The notes under the pieces were generated by a model. The model saw nothing but the letters and a program-made list of their open reading frames with translations. It was not told the DNA's origin and searched no databases. Positions 57,059 through 63,989 of a stretch of 64,000 nucleotides of DNA are shown here, piece by piece. Each line of letters opens with the position of its first letter. The stretch's first letter is position 1. The translations under genes were made by a program, and so were the position numbers. The DNA lies in assembly GCF_900119145.1 (NCBI RefSeq), contig NZ_FPIY01000003.1:462245-526244 (forward strand), read 5' to 3'. The stretch comes from Cellulophaga fucicola. Its GTDB lineage: Bacteria; Bacteroidota; Bacteroidia; Flavobacteriales; Flavobacteriaceae.

Positions 57059-57556
57059 TTACTCCCATATTTCAATTAATTCCGTTATGCCTTTTTTAAT
57101 TCCGCTATAAAAATCACCTTTTTTAAATTCTGGTAGTATTGTTTTTTCTAGTACAGTTGAGCAAATTTCATTAGTTAATACAAGCTCTGTGCCTGTACCG
57201 GTGGCTATTGCCATTTCTCTACAAGGTGTACAGACAACTATGGTAAGTCCGTTATTTTTTTCTGCTGTACCTACTCCCCAATGGTTACCTAAATCGGTAG
57301 CATATTTCTGAATTTTGGTATAAGGGCTTATGCTATCAACTGTTACTACTTTAATTTGTCTGGTAGTTTTAATATTATAATTGTAAAGAGTTTTTGTTAG
57401 TTCATTACGCTGTAATTCAGTTAAAATTTCACTGTAATCGTTTATAATTCCAATAGATTCTGGAAAGGTACTTTTTTTAGTCTCTTGTGCATTTCCCTTG
57501 CAAGAAATAAAAACAAAGGTTACAAGTAGAACTACTATTTTAAATGCAGTTTTCAT
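57059..57556 (-). CDS. TPM-domain lipoprotein/exported protein
   Basis: A 165-residue protein with a signal peptide and lipobox-like FISCKG, then a TPM domain (about residues 30-165; INDYSEILTELQRNELTKTL, GNHWGVG, GLTIVVCTPCREMAIATG). TPM domains occur in the PSII repair factor TLP18.3 and in envelope proteins of bacteria, often with phosphatase-like or metal-binding activity. Normal members continue into a membrane segment; here the protein ends with the domain. Confidence 0.82.
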   Translation of the reverse strand: MKTAFKIVVLLVTFVFISCKGNAQETKKSTFPESIGIINDYSEILTELQRNELTKTLYNYNIKTTRQIKVVTVDSISPYTKIQKYATDLGNHWGVGTAEKNNGLTIVVCTPCREMAIATGTGTELVLTNEICSTVLEKTILPEFKKGDFYSGIKKGITELIEIWE

Positions 57557-57649
57557 CTTAATTTTCTTTTTAATAGTGCTTGTTATCTTCTGTTTTGTGC
57601 TATTCTAGTATTGTAAATTTAAACTATTTGTTTTTATATACATTAATTA

Positions 57650-57783
57650 CCAAAAGTTACGAATATAAAAACAATAGCTACGAAAACAAATTGCTTTTTG
57701 ATGACTTCTACCTTCCGTTTACTTTAGATGACATAAAAGATATTTTTGACCCCAAAAGGGGTACTAATTTTAATATAAAATAA
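57650..57783 (+). pseudogene. possible gene remnant
   Basis: The frame YEYKNNSYENKLLFDDFYLP then FTLDDIKDIFDPKRGTNFNIK ends at TAA 57783, 7 nt before the ATG of the BspA-like gene. Its composition looks coding only from about 57650; upstream of that the frame is unconvincing. It may be the tail of a lost gene. Confidence 0.35.
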
Positions 57784-57790
57784 TAGAACT

Positions 57791-58384
57791 ATGGAACAAT
57801 CAGATTCAGTTAATAAAGATTACTCTTTTAAAGAAGTTAATGATGGTATAGCAATTATAGATTATACAGGGGAAGCTAAAAACATTAGCATACCAGATTA
57901 CATAAATAATAAGCCTGTACTTTATATCTTTAAAGAGGCTTTTTATAAGAAAGGAATTGAAGCGGTTACATTACCAAGTTTATTAGAATATATAGGTGAA
58001 GATGCTTTTTATGTGAATGAATTAAAAGAAATAATAATACCTAATAAAGTGAACAAAATTGGTGGTGGTGCTTTTGGGAGAAATAAAATTGAAAAACTTG
58101 TTATAGAGTCTGATATTGAATTTTTACCAATGTTTTGCTTTGTTGGTAATGCACTTACTAGTTTAAATTTACCGGAAACAGTATTAGATATGGCTAACGA
58201 TTGTTTTGCGGAGAACGAGTTTGTAGAACTGACTATTCCGGAGCATTTAACAGAAATACCAAAGGAAAGTTTTGGAAGTAATAAAAAGCTTAAAAAAGTT
58301 ACGTTACCAGCAAAGTTCGAAAGCTATAAAAACAGCATTTTTTATGGTTGCGATCTAGAGAATATTATATTTGATATAGTTTAA
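57791..58384 (+). CDS. leucine-rich repeat protein (BspA-like)
   Basis: A 197-residue protein with about five BspA/LRR_5-type repeats of about 22-23 residues (EAFYKKGIEAVTLPSLLEYI, DAFYVNELKEIIIPNKVNKI, GAFGRNKIEKLVI, NCFAENEFVELTIPEHLTEI, and more). Such repeats form solenoids used for binding. It has no signal peptide, so it is probably cytoplasmic. It is flanked downstream by a strong terminator. Confidence 0.82.
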   Translation: MEQSDSVNKDYSFKEVNDGIAIIDYTGEAKNISIPDYINNKPVLYIFKEAFYKKGIEAVTLPSLLEYIGEDAFYVNELKEIIIPNKVNKIGGGAFGRNKIEKLVIESDIEFLPMFCFVGNALTSLNLPETVLDMANDCFAENEFVELTIPEHLTEIPKESFGSNKKLKKVTLPAKFESYKNSIFYGCDLENIIFDIV

Positions 58385-58430
58385 TTCTTATAACAGAATT
58401 CTTGGGTTTGGTTATCCTTTCACTTTAAAA

Positions 58431-58470
58431 AAATATGGTTGTCCAGAAATATTAGGACAACCATATTTTA
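58431..58470. terminator. bidirectional terminator
   Basis: AATATGGTTGTCC pairs perfectly with GGACAACCATATT across a 10-nt loop, with A and T runs at the ends, just downstream of the BspA-like gene. Confidence 0.88.
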
Positions 58471-58609
58471 GTTTTATGCTATTGGGCATAATTTTTTTAA
58501 CACTAGGTTCTTTGTAAAACTATTTGCAGTCCAGATTAATTAAAAATGTTGTTTTAAGTAGTTGTACCAAAGATAATTTTAGTTGTTTTATAATTGTTGC
58601 ACTTATTTT

Positions 58610-59209
58610 TTAATAAGTTTCAAATTCAGAAAAGCGTTCTTCCTTAATGGCAATCCACTCGTTTTTAATGATGCTAAAATAAACATCGGTTCTACTTTCT
58701 CCGTTGGGTGCAATGTAGTTATTTCTAAAAACCCCTTCTTTTTTAGCCCCTAAATTTTCAATTGCTTTTAGAGACCTTGAGTTATCTTTATCAGCACTAA
58801 ACTGTATTCTTCTAAACCCTATTTTTTCAAAACCATATTTTAATAGCTCGTACTTGCATGCTTTGTTTATGCCGGTACCTTGAAATTCGGTTCCATACCA
58901 GGTCCAACCAATTTCGCATTTCTGGTTTGCAGTATTTATATTACCGTATCTAGTGCTTCCCACCACTTTATTAGTTAGTTTATCTATAACTAGAAAGGGG
59001 TAGCATAAGCCATTGTTTTTATCTTTAATTGTCTTAGAAATGTAGTTTTTAAAACCTTGTTCGTTGTTTATGCTCATACCCATAAACTCCCAGATTTCTT
59101 TATCAAAGATTATTTCTTGTAGTTCTTCATTTCGTTTGTCCTCAAAAGGGAGTAGTAGAACGCGATCGTTCTCAAGCTTAATTTTTGTCTTTAGTAGTTT
59201 TGGTTTCAT
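58610..59209 (-). CDS. GNAT-family N-acetyltransferase
   Basis: A 199-residue RimJ/RimL-type acetyltransferase with the acceptor-side pattern FDKEIWEFMGMSINNEQGFKNY near residue 30, CEIGWTWYGTEFQGTGINKA (acetyl-CoA site, about 108-127) and DKDNSRSLKAIENLGAKKEG. The family acetylates protein N-termini or small molecules. It lies next to the repeat at 59227. Confidence 0.86.
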   Translation of the reverse strand: MKPKLLKTKIKLENDRVLLLPFEDKRNEELQEIIFDKEIWEFMGMSINNEQGFKNYISKTIKDKNNGLCYPFLVIDKLTNKVVGSTRYGNINTANQKCEIGWTWYGTEFQGTGINKACKYELLKYGFEKIGFRRIQFSADKDNSRSLKAIENLGAKKEGVFRNNYIAPNGESRTDVYFSIIKNEWIAIKEERFSEFETY

Positions 59210-59226
59210 TTTTATTTAGATGTAAT

Positions 59227-59270
59227 GGCTTTGTGTATAAAACACTAACTTTTTGGATTAACACAAAGCC
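59227..59270. repeat. hairpin upstream of the GNAT gene
   Basis: GGCTTTGTGT (59227-59236) pairs perfectly with ACACAAAGCC (59261-59270) across a 24-nt loop, 18 nt upstream of the GNAT start codon. It forms the left part of the repeat unit that ends at 59393. Confidence 0.75.
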
Positions 59271-59393
59271 AAAGTTTTATATTTTATTTTTTCTTGTCCA
59301 AAGCTAAATCCATAAGATTTAGCGACATTATAAATATACACAGACCTTTCGGTTTTACCCTTAAATCCGCATTACGTTTTGGCATTGTTAGCA
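59271..59393. repeat. attC-like repeat, right portion (AE5)
   Basis: Contains the hairpin GCTAAATC-CATAA-GATTTAGC (59303-59323), the shared CACAGACCTTTCGGTTTTA also seen in AE2, and the right end GGCATTGTTAGCA. The core GTTAGCA at 59387-59393 is complementary to TGCTAAC at 59819-59825, the far end of the next cassette. Confidence 0.72.
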
Positions 59394-59411
59394 AATGTTT
59401 TTTGCTCCGTA

Positions 59412-59798
59412 TTACTCTAGCTTTTCAAGTTCTATAATAATTGTCCCAAATGTAGAGTTTTCTCGTTCTCCAATATATTTTTTGACCTCAAGGGTAAGAA
59501 TATTGAAATTCAATTTGTAAGTCCCTTTAATCACTTTAAAACCTTCATCTAATACAATCGTTTTATTTTTCGAGTCTAGAATCCAGTTCCCTTCTATAAT
59601 ATCATCTTGAAAATGATTTTTATAAGTTCCATCTTTTCTGAACTTATAAGTATAGATATAATCTCCTTCTTTTAATTCATTTCCTCTTTCACTTTGGAGT
59701 GAAATAATGTTCCAATTACCAACTATTGAATTCTTGTCCGAATTACACGAAAGAAATAGAAAACAAAAGACTATTATAATGTAGTTTTTTAAACCCAA
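59412..59798 (-). CDS. lipocalin-like lipoprotein
   Basis: A 128-residue lipoprotein with lipobox LFLSC (Cys about residue 18) and a small beta-barrel-type domain with VGNWNIISLQSERG and FRKDGTYKNHF, IIEGNWILDS, the lipocalin-like GNW pattern common in Bacteroidota. Function unknown. It fills the first of the five regular cassettes, its stop being 18 nt from the cassette core. Confidence 0.72.
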   Translation of the reverse strand: MGLKNYIIIVFCFLFLSCNSDKNSIVGNWNIISLQSERGNELKEGDYIYTYKFRKDGTYKNHFQDDIIEGNWILDSKNKTIVLDEGFKVIKGTYKLNFNILTLEVKKYIGERENSTFGTIIIELEKLE

Positions 59799-59818
59799 TT
59801 GTTGTTATTGTAAATGTA

Positions 59819-59953
59819 TGCTAACGTTGTTGTGTATGGTTAGTTGCGTGGTTAAGCAACTAAGTTAGTAAACATTTACGAACCCGTGAATATTCCGCAG
59901 GAATATTCGCAAGTAGAGAAGAAAAAAGCAATTAATTATACACGGTGTTGCCA
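59819..59953. repeat. attC-like repeat (AE6)
   Basis: A 135-bp imperfect palindrome from TGCTAACGTTGTTGTGTATGG to TATACACGGTGTTGCC. The apical hairpin is perfect: GAATATTCC-GCA-GGAATATTC (59888-59908). The final bases encode the last residues and stop of the neighbouring SUKH gene. Confidence 0.85.
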
Positions 59954-60570
59954 GTAGTTTTTTCTTTCAGTTCATTGTCAATCCAATGTTCATACCAATC
60001 GAGAAACGTTATTCTATCTCTATTTTCAACGTAAGGATTAGGATAAATTCCTTGGTCGTTGCATCTGTCGTCAACCCATAAATTACCATATTCTTTTCCG
60101 TTAACAACTAAATTCATTGAAACTCCACATCCAAAATTAGAAACTCTTAAAAGTCCATTTGCCCATTTATTTTGAAAATATTCTTTGTCTTTTTGTTCAA
60201 AATACTCATCTTCATTTTCGTCAGTTACTTCTCCAAAATCCAAATTCCAATGTTCGGTATGAGGAAAAGGTTTGGATAAGTCATTCAGGTAATTCTTGTC
60301 TTTATAATCAAGGTCAGCAAAAAGTCCGTTTTCAATCGGTTCCAATCCGTAATATGGTCCAGCTCCACCATTTCCGATTTTCATTAAAAATTCTTTATAT
60401 TGAATTGGTAATTTTATGCTGTGACTTTTCTCGAAATCAATTAATTCTTTTTCCGATTTTGTTCGATTAAACAAGTAATTATGCTTTTCAGAACCGAACA
60501 CTTCAAAATTCTTGTCCAACTGTTTTAATCGGTCAAATTTTGTTTTTATGCGTTCGATTTGTTCTTTCAT
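59932..60570 (-). CDS. SMI1/KNR4 (SUKH) family protein
   Basis: A 212-residue SUKH-superfamily protein with the family pattern ELIDFEKSHSIKLPIQYKEF and LMKIGNGGAGPYYGLEPIE. SUKH proteins are common immunity factors against secreted nuclease and deaminase toxins; no toxin gene is adjacent, so it would be an orphan immunity gene. The last codons (GNTVYN then TAA) lie inside the repeat AE6. The start is 18 nt from the cassette core at 60588. Confidence 0.88.
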   Translation of the reverse strand: MKEQIERIKTKFDRLKQLDKNFEVFGSEKHNYLFNRTKSEKELIDFEKSHSIKLPIQYKEFLMKIGNGGAGPYYGLEPIENGLFADLDYKDKNYLNDLSKPFPHTEHWNLDFGEVTDENEDEYFEQKDKEYFQNKWANGLLRVSNFGCGVSMNLVVNGKEYGNLWVDDRCNDQGIYPNPYVENRDRITFLDWYEHWIDNELKEKTTGNTVYN

Positions 60571-60590
60571 TTCGTAGGTTTCTTAAATTA

Positions 60591-60724
60591 CTGGCAACGT
60601 CTCTGTATATGAAAAGTAGCGTGTAAGTACAGATATACTTTCCCGACTAAATTAACGTTATTAAGTAGACGATGCAAATTGAATTTGGCACGAAATTAGC
60701 TATTTTTTATATACATTGTTGGCA
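60591..60724. repeat. attC-like repeat (AE7)
   Basis: A 134-bp repeat from GGCAACGTCTCTGTATATGAAAAGTAGCG to GCTATTTTTTATATACATTGTTGGCAG. Its two outer arms pair imperfectly, with GTATAT against ATATAC and TAGC against GCTA. Its two cores differ (GGCAAC against GTTGGC) because each belongs to a different neighbouring cassette. Confidence 0.85.
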
Positions 60725-60740
60725 GTAGTTATTTTTATTG

Positions 60741-60748
60741 TAACTTTG
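60741..60748 (+). promoter_or_regulatory. promoter of the Panacea toxin-antitoxin pair
   Basis: TAACTTTG matches TAnnTTTG. A TTG at 60719-60721, part of the cassette core GTTGGCAG, lies exactly 19 nt upstream, making a full -33/-7 promoter. The ATG is 39 nt downstream. The direction is opposite to the neighbouring cassette genes. Confidence 0.7.
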
Positions 60749-60787
60749 TCATCTCTATTTTTCAACAAATAGAAACTTCGTTAGAAT

Positions 60788-61300
60788 ATGAAAGAATTTA
60801 ATTTACATAGAGAAAAAGCTGTAAATAGTCTTTTGTTTGTGATTAATAAACTTGAAAAAGCTGACACTCACAAAACCTACAAAATATTATATTTTGCAGA
60901 CCAAAAGCATTTATTAAAGTATGGTAGACCAATCTTGGGTGATACTTACGTAAAAATGCAATATGGACCAGTTCCTTCATTTGTCAAAAATGTTGTGGAT
61001 GAAGATATTGATGGTTTGGAAGAGGTTGTAGCAAAGTATAATCGTTATTTTATAAAGTCTTTAAAAGATGCGAATTTGGATTATTTGTCAGAATCAGATG
61101 TCGAATGTTTGCTTGAATCAATTGAAGAAAACAAAAATCTAACTTTTCCTGAACTTACGAGCAAATCTCACGATTTTGCTTATGAAAAATCTAATTGGAT
61201 TATTGGCTATTCAGATATGGCTAAGGCAATTGGGGCAAGTGATGATGTGTTAAGGTATATTAATCAGCAAATGATTAATGAAAGTATAGAGCTTCGATGA
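60788..61300 (+). CDS. Panacea-domain antitoxin (DUF4065)
   Basis: A 170-residue protein with the Panacea/SocA-like domain (about residues 5-130): INKLEKADTHKTYKILYFAD, QKHLLKYGRPILGDTYVKMQ, YGPVPSFVKNV. Panacea proteins are antitoxins that neutralise unrelated toxins by direct binding. The stop overlaps the start of the next gene by four bases (ATGA), as expected for a toxin-antitoxin operon. The pair lies in its cassette in the reverse direction to its neighbours. Confidence 0.85.
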   Translation: MKEFNLHREKAVNSLLFVINKLEKADTHKTYKILYFADQKHLLKYGRPILGDTYVKMQYGPVPSFVKNVVDEDIDGLEEVVAKYNRYFIKSLKDANLDYLSESDVECLLESIEENKNLTFPELTSKSHDFAYEKSNWIIGYSDMAKAIGASDDVLRYINQQMINESIELR

Positions 61301-61746
61301 GTTTAGGTGATTTATTTCCTGATAATTTAAAACAAAATTTTGCAGAAAGAAGTATTGATATAGGTAAGTCAATCCTCGTTAAAATTGAAGATATTGATGT
61401 AAATTATCCAAAATATGTCATTGTAGTATCTAAAAATGATGATGAATTTTTATTAGCTTACGTTATTATTAATACAGAAATTAATCAAAATGTTTTTCCT
61501 ACACCTTATCTTAAAAGCCTACACGTTTTAATAGATAAACAAAATCATTCCTTTTTAGATTATGATAGTTATGTGAATTGTTCTGAAATTAGAACTTTCA
61601 ATAAACAAGATATCATTAATTTCTTAATTGAAAATCCTGAAAGAGCGGTTGGGAATGTTTCAGAAAATGTTTTAAGGTCAATTCATACAACAATTTCAAC
61701 AGCGAGAACTATTCCTAAGTATCTTAAGGATAAGTTTGGTTTTTAA
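61297..61746 (+). CDS. putative toxin partner of the Panacea antitoxin
   Basis: A 149-residue protein translationally coupled to the Panacea gene. Its middle has a beta-rich pattern, SILVKIEDIDVNYPKYVIVV then FLLAYVIINTEINQN and a late CSEIRTFNKQDI, suggestive of a small SH3/MazF-like barrel, with a helical C-terminus. I cannot name the family; the toxin role follows from its place next to Panacea. The stop codon TAA is 1 nt from the start of the cassette end core. Confidence 0.65.
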   Translation: MSLGDLFPDNLKQNFAERSIDIGKSILVKIEDIDVNYPKYVIVVSKNDDEFLLAYVIINTEINQNVFPTPYLKSLHVLIDKQNHSFLDYDSYVNCSEIRTFNKQDIINFLIENPERAVGNVSENVLRSIHTTISTARTIPKYLKDKFGF

Positions 61747-61750
61747 TTAC

Positions 61751-61950
61751 TGCCAACGTCTACGTATAAGAAACGTAGGGCAGTTAACAAGCACTATCGT
61801 TTCGGTTTATCACTTAGCTAAATATAAATATTTTGCTTTTATCTTTTCTACAATAAACGCCAAATTTTATATTTAGCGGACTTTGTTAATAAGCCCAAAC
61901 TTTCGGTTAAGCCACAAATGCCCTATGTTTTTTATACATTGTTGTGGTGC
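61751..61950. repeat. attC-like repeat with internal hairpin insertion (AE8)
   Basis: A 200-bp member of the family. Arms GTATAAGAAACGTAGGGC and GCCCTATGTTTTTTATAC are as in AE2. It contains an extra stem, GCTAAATATAAA (61817-61828) with TTTATATTTAGC (61866-61877), of which AE2 holds only one arm. The right core is GTTGTGGTGC. Confidence 0.85.
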
Positions 61951-61951
61951 G

Positions 61952-62842
61952 TTATTTTTTCAGCACGGACTTTACATCAAACCCTGAAATCGAGTTTTCA
62001 TCAATAAATTCTATTTTTATTCTCTTAAAAATGTCAATTTCTTTCGTGAATTCAGACAACTGTTTTTTACTTTTCTCGATTGATTCTTGATTAACTTTTG
62101 CTTTGTCATAAACTACAATGAAAACAGGAACTATTTTTTTATTCGTTAATTTAAAATAATGGTTTGATGTTCTGTTTAACCTGTTTAGAGCTGACTCCAA
62201 AATATTAGTTTGTAAAAAGTCCGAAAAGTATTTTATTTCCACTATTCTGTCTGAAAACTTGTTGTTTTTCGAACGTAATAAGATATCGACATCATATTTT
62301 TTGTCAATTTTAATATCTGTGTAAATACTAAAATTAGGGCTGTTATAGCTTTCAAATAATTCTGCAACTTTTTTCTCAACGTCTAAATATTTCTTGAATA
62401 CTTTTTGCTGTATTTGATTTGGATTACTACTTTCTCCAATTTGAATTTCATTCAAATCTCTACTGATATTTTGTAATTTTTCTGTCGCAGATTGTTTTTC
62501 AATTTGTAGGTCTAAAATTAGTATTTCTTTGTCAAATCGTTCATCGATTTTCGATTGTCTTTCAAACCATCTGCGAAGTCCCCAAATAATTAACCCAATA
62601 CCACTTAAAGATAGTACAAGTGGAATCCAATTTATAATACATTGGATAAATGCAACTTTTTTCTGCTTATCAAGAATAAGTGATTGAATAGGTTCTTGAA
62701 ATTCGTTAAACTCTTTAGTTGTTATAAATAATCCAAAATCTTCTTTTAAATACAAGTATGGCGTCAATACAGCAAGTCCAATTAGAACAAGTCCAATTGA
62801 AACTAAAAATTTATTGATATCTCCGTATTCTATTTTTTGCAA
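61952..62842 (-). CDS. membrane protein with putative PD-(D/E)XK-like domain
   Basis: A 296-residue protein. Two N-terminal membrane helices (about residues 10-28 and 68-88) are followed by a coiled coil (about 93-165) and a C-terminal domain with KIDKKYDVDILLRSKNN and DRIVEIKYFSDFLQ. The aspartate followed by E-x-K fits the PD-(D/E)XK nuclease fold, as in restriction-like and some phage-defence proteins. It is the second gene of a two-gene cassette; its stop is 1 nt beyond the core. Confidence 0.6.
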   Translation of the reverse strand: MQKIEYGDINKFLVSIGLVLIGLAVLTPYLYLKEDFGLFITTKEFNEFQEPIQSLILDKQKKVAFIQCIINWIPLVLSLSGIGLIIWGLRRWFERQSKIDERFDKEILILDLQIEKQSATEKLQNISRDLNEIQIGESSNPNQIQQKVFKKYLDVEKKVAELFESYNSPNFSIYTDIKIDKKYDVDILLRSKNNKFSDRIVEIKYFSDFLQTNILESALNRLNRTSNHYFKLTNKKIVPVFIVVYDKAKVNQESIEKSKKQLSEFTKEIDIFKRIKIEFIDENSISGFDVKSVLKK

Positions 62843-62849
62843 ACTTATT

Positions 62850-63245
62850 CTATTTAATAATTAATTTTCCGTCAAAAGTTGAGCCTGATATTTTGAATAA
62901 AACGGCATCTGGATTTATTTGAATGTCTGTAAATATTTCTTCAAAACCTTCATTGTTTCTCATTAAAATAGTACATAATGGGCTATTTTTTTTATGTTTT
63001 TTATTTTTAATAAGAATTTGATATCCTTCCTTCGTTTCTTGCCAATCATTTTCCTTAAATTCTAAGGTATAAGGTTGAGATGAAAAATAGGTTATCAAAG
63101 AACCCGAAATCAACATAAAAACACCCAAATATTTCATTCCATTAATAACTGTTAATCCTTCATCAAGGTTGTCAAAAAATATTCCAGATATAGCAATCAA
63201 AAAACCAATGATTGATAAAGTAAGTCCTAATTTTCTGTTTTTCAT
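62850..63245 (-). CDS. hypothetical small membrane protein
   Basis: A 131-residue protein with two hydrophobic helices (about residues 8-25 and 36-54) and a beta-rich soluble tail. It lies 7 nt upstream of the nuclease-like gene within the same cassette and is probably cotranscribed. No family is recognised; a partner role (membrane anchor or immunity) is inference. Confidence 0.6.
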   Translation of the reverse strand: MKNRKLGLTLSIIGFLIAISGIFFDNLDEGLTVINGMKYLGVFMLISGSLITYFSSQPYTLEFKENDWQETKEGYQILIKNKKHKKNSPLCTILMRNNEGFEEIFTDIQINPDAVLFKISGSTFDGKLIIK

Positions 63246-63261
63246 AATTGGTTTTTCTAAT

Positions 63262-63401
63262 GCACCACAACGTTCTAGTATAAGAATAGTTGCGGGTTTA
63301 CGTGCGAGGATTTTCCGAAGGAAAATCAGACGTAGTAAATTTGCAACGACCTTTGTTTAAGCCCAAAATTGAGCGATTATTTTTATACATTGTTGGCAAT
63401 A
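63262..63401. repeat. attC-like repeat (AE9)
   Basis: A 140-bp repeat from GCACCACAACGTTCTAGTATAAG to ATACATTGTTGGCAATA. The apical hairpin GATTTTCC-GAA-GGAAAATC (63309-63327) is perfect, and GTTGC and TTTAC arms around it pair with GTAAA and GCAAC. The left core pairs with 61941-61950, the right core with 63990-63999. Confidence 0.87.
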
Positions 63402-63402
63402 G

Positions 63403-63978
63403 TTATTTTACTTTTTTTCCGAGCTTAAATTGCCTTTTCCTTTCCGTTCCATCTTCCTTTAAGCAATATTCGGTTCCGTTTTTCTTTCCGTTAATATATT
63501 CGCAACTAAAGGTCATTTTTTCTCCACCATCTCTATAACCCAATTCAAGTCCGTGTTTTTTCTTTCCTAAATATTCGCAACTATAGGAAACTTTTCCATT
63601 TGTAAATTGTTCATAAAGTATTTTTAATCCATCATTGTTATAAGTAGTAATTTCAAAAATCTCACTTTTTAGGTCGTAGCTGTATTCTTTTGAAAGAATT
63701 AATGGTTTCTTCGGATTATATATGGCTTTATTTGAAACTCTTTTTTCTTTTCCGTTATAGTATAATTTGCTTGATAAAATAATTCCTTTTTCATATTCCT
63801 CTTCATAAACTAAATGTCCGCTTTTCCGTTTGCTTTGAGCAATTCCAGTAAAAAGTCCATCATCAGCACTTTTATAAACTAAATCATTGTCAATGTAAAC
63901 TTCTTTCATTCCAATTATTTCTTGTGAAATAAGCTTATTGAAAGTAAAAAACATCAATAGAATAAGAAAGTTTCTCAT
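63403..63978 (-). CDS. YwqK-family (MORN-like repeat) protein
   Basis: A 191-residue exported protein with signal peptide (about residues 1-18) and about six MORN-like repeats: DGLFTGIAQSKRKSGHLVYE, GIILSSKLYYNGKEK, GKVSYSCEYLGKKKHGLELG, INGKKNGTEYCLKEDG. These repeats form the YwqK family, which is annotated as the antitoxin component of toxin-antitoxin systems. No toxin gene is adjacent. It occupies the last complete cassette, with its stop 2 nt from the core and its start 12 nt from the opposite end. Confidence 0.85.
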   Translation of the reverse strand: MRNFLILLMFFTFNKLISQEIIGMKEVYIDNDLVYKSADDGLFTGIAQSKRKSGHLVYEEEYEKGIILSSKLYYNGKEKRVSNKAIYNPKKPLILSKEYSYDLKSEIFEITTYNNDGLKILYEQFTNGKVSYSCEYLGKKKHGLELGYRDGGEKMTFSCEYINGKKNGTEYCLKEDGTERKRQFKLGKKVK

Positions 63979-63989
63979 TTGGTTTTAAT

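Noticed and set aside
57580..57650. N-terminal part of the 67-residue plus-strand frame before the BspA-like gene
   Set aside because: Composition is that of AT-rich non-coding DNA; only the later part looks coding.
59819..63401. Repeats as insertion sequences or MITEs
   Set aside because: No transposase, no target-site duplications noted, and the matching ends lie across the genes and not across the repeat elements, which a MITE would not explain.
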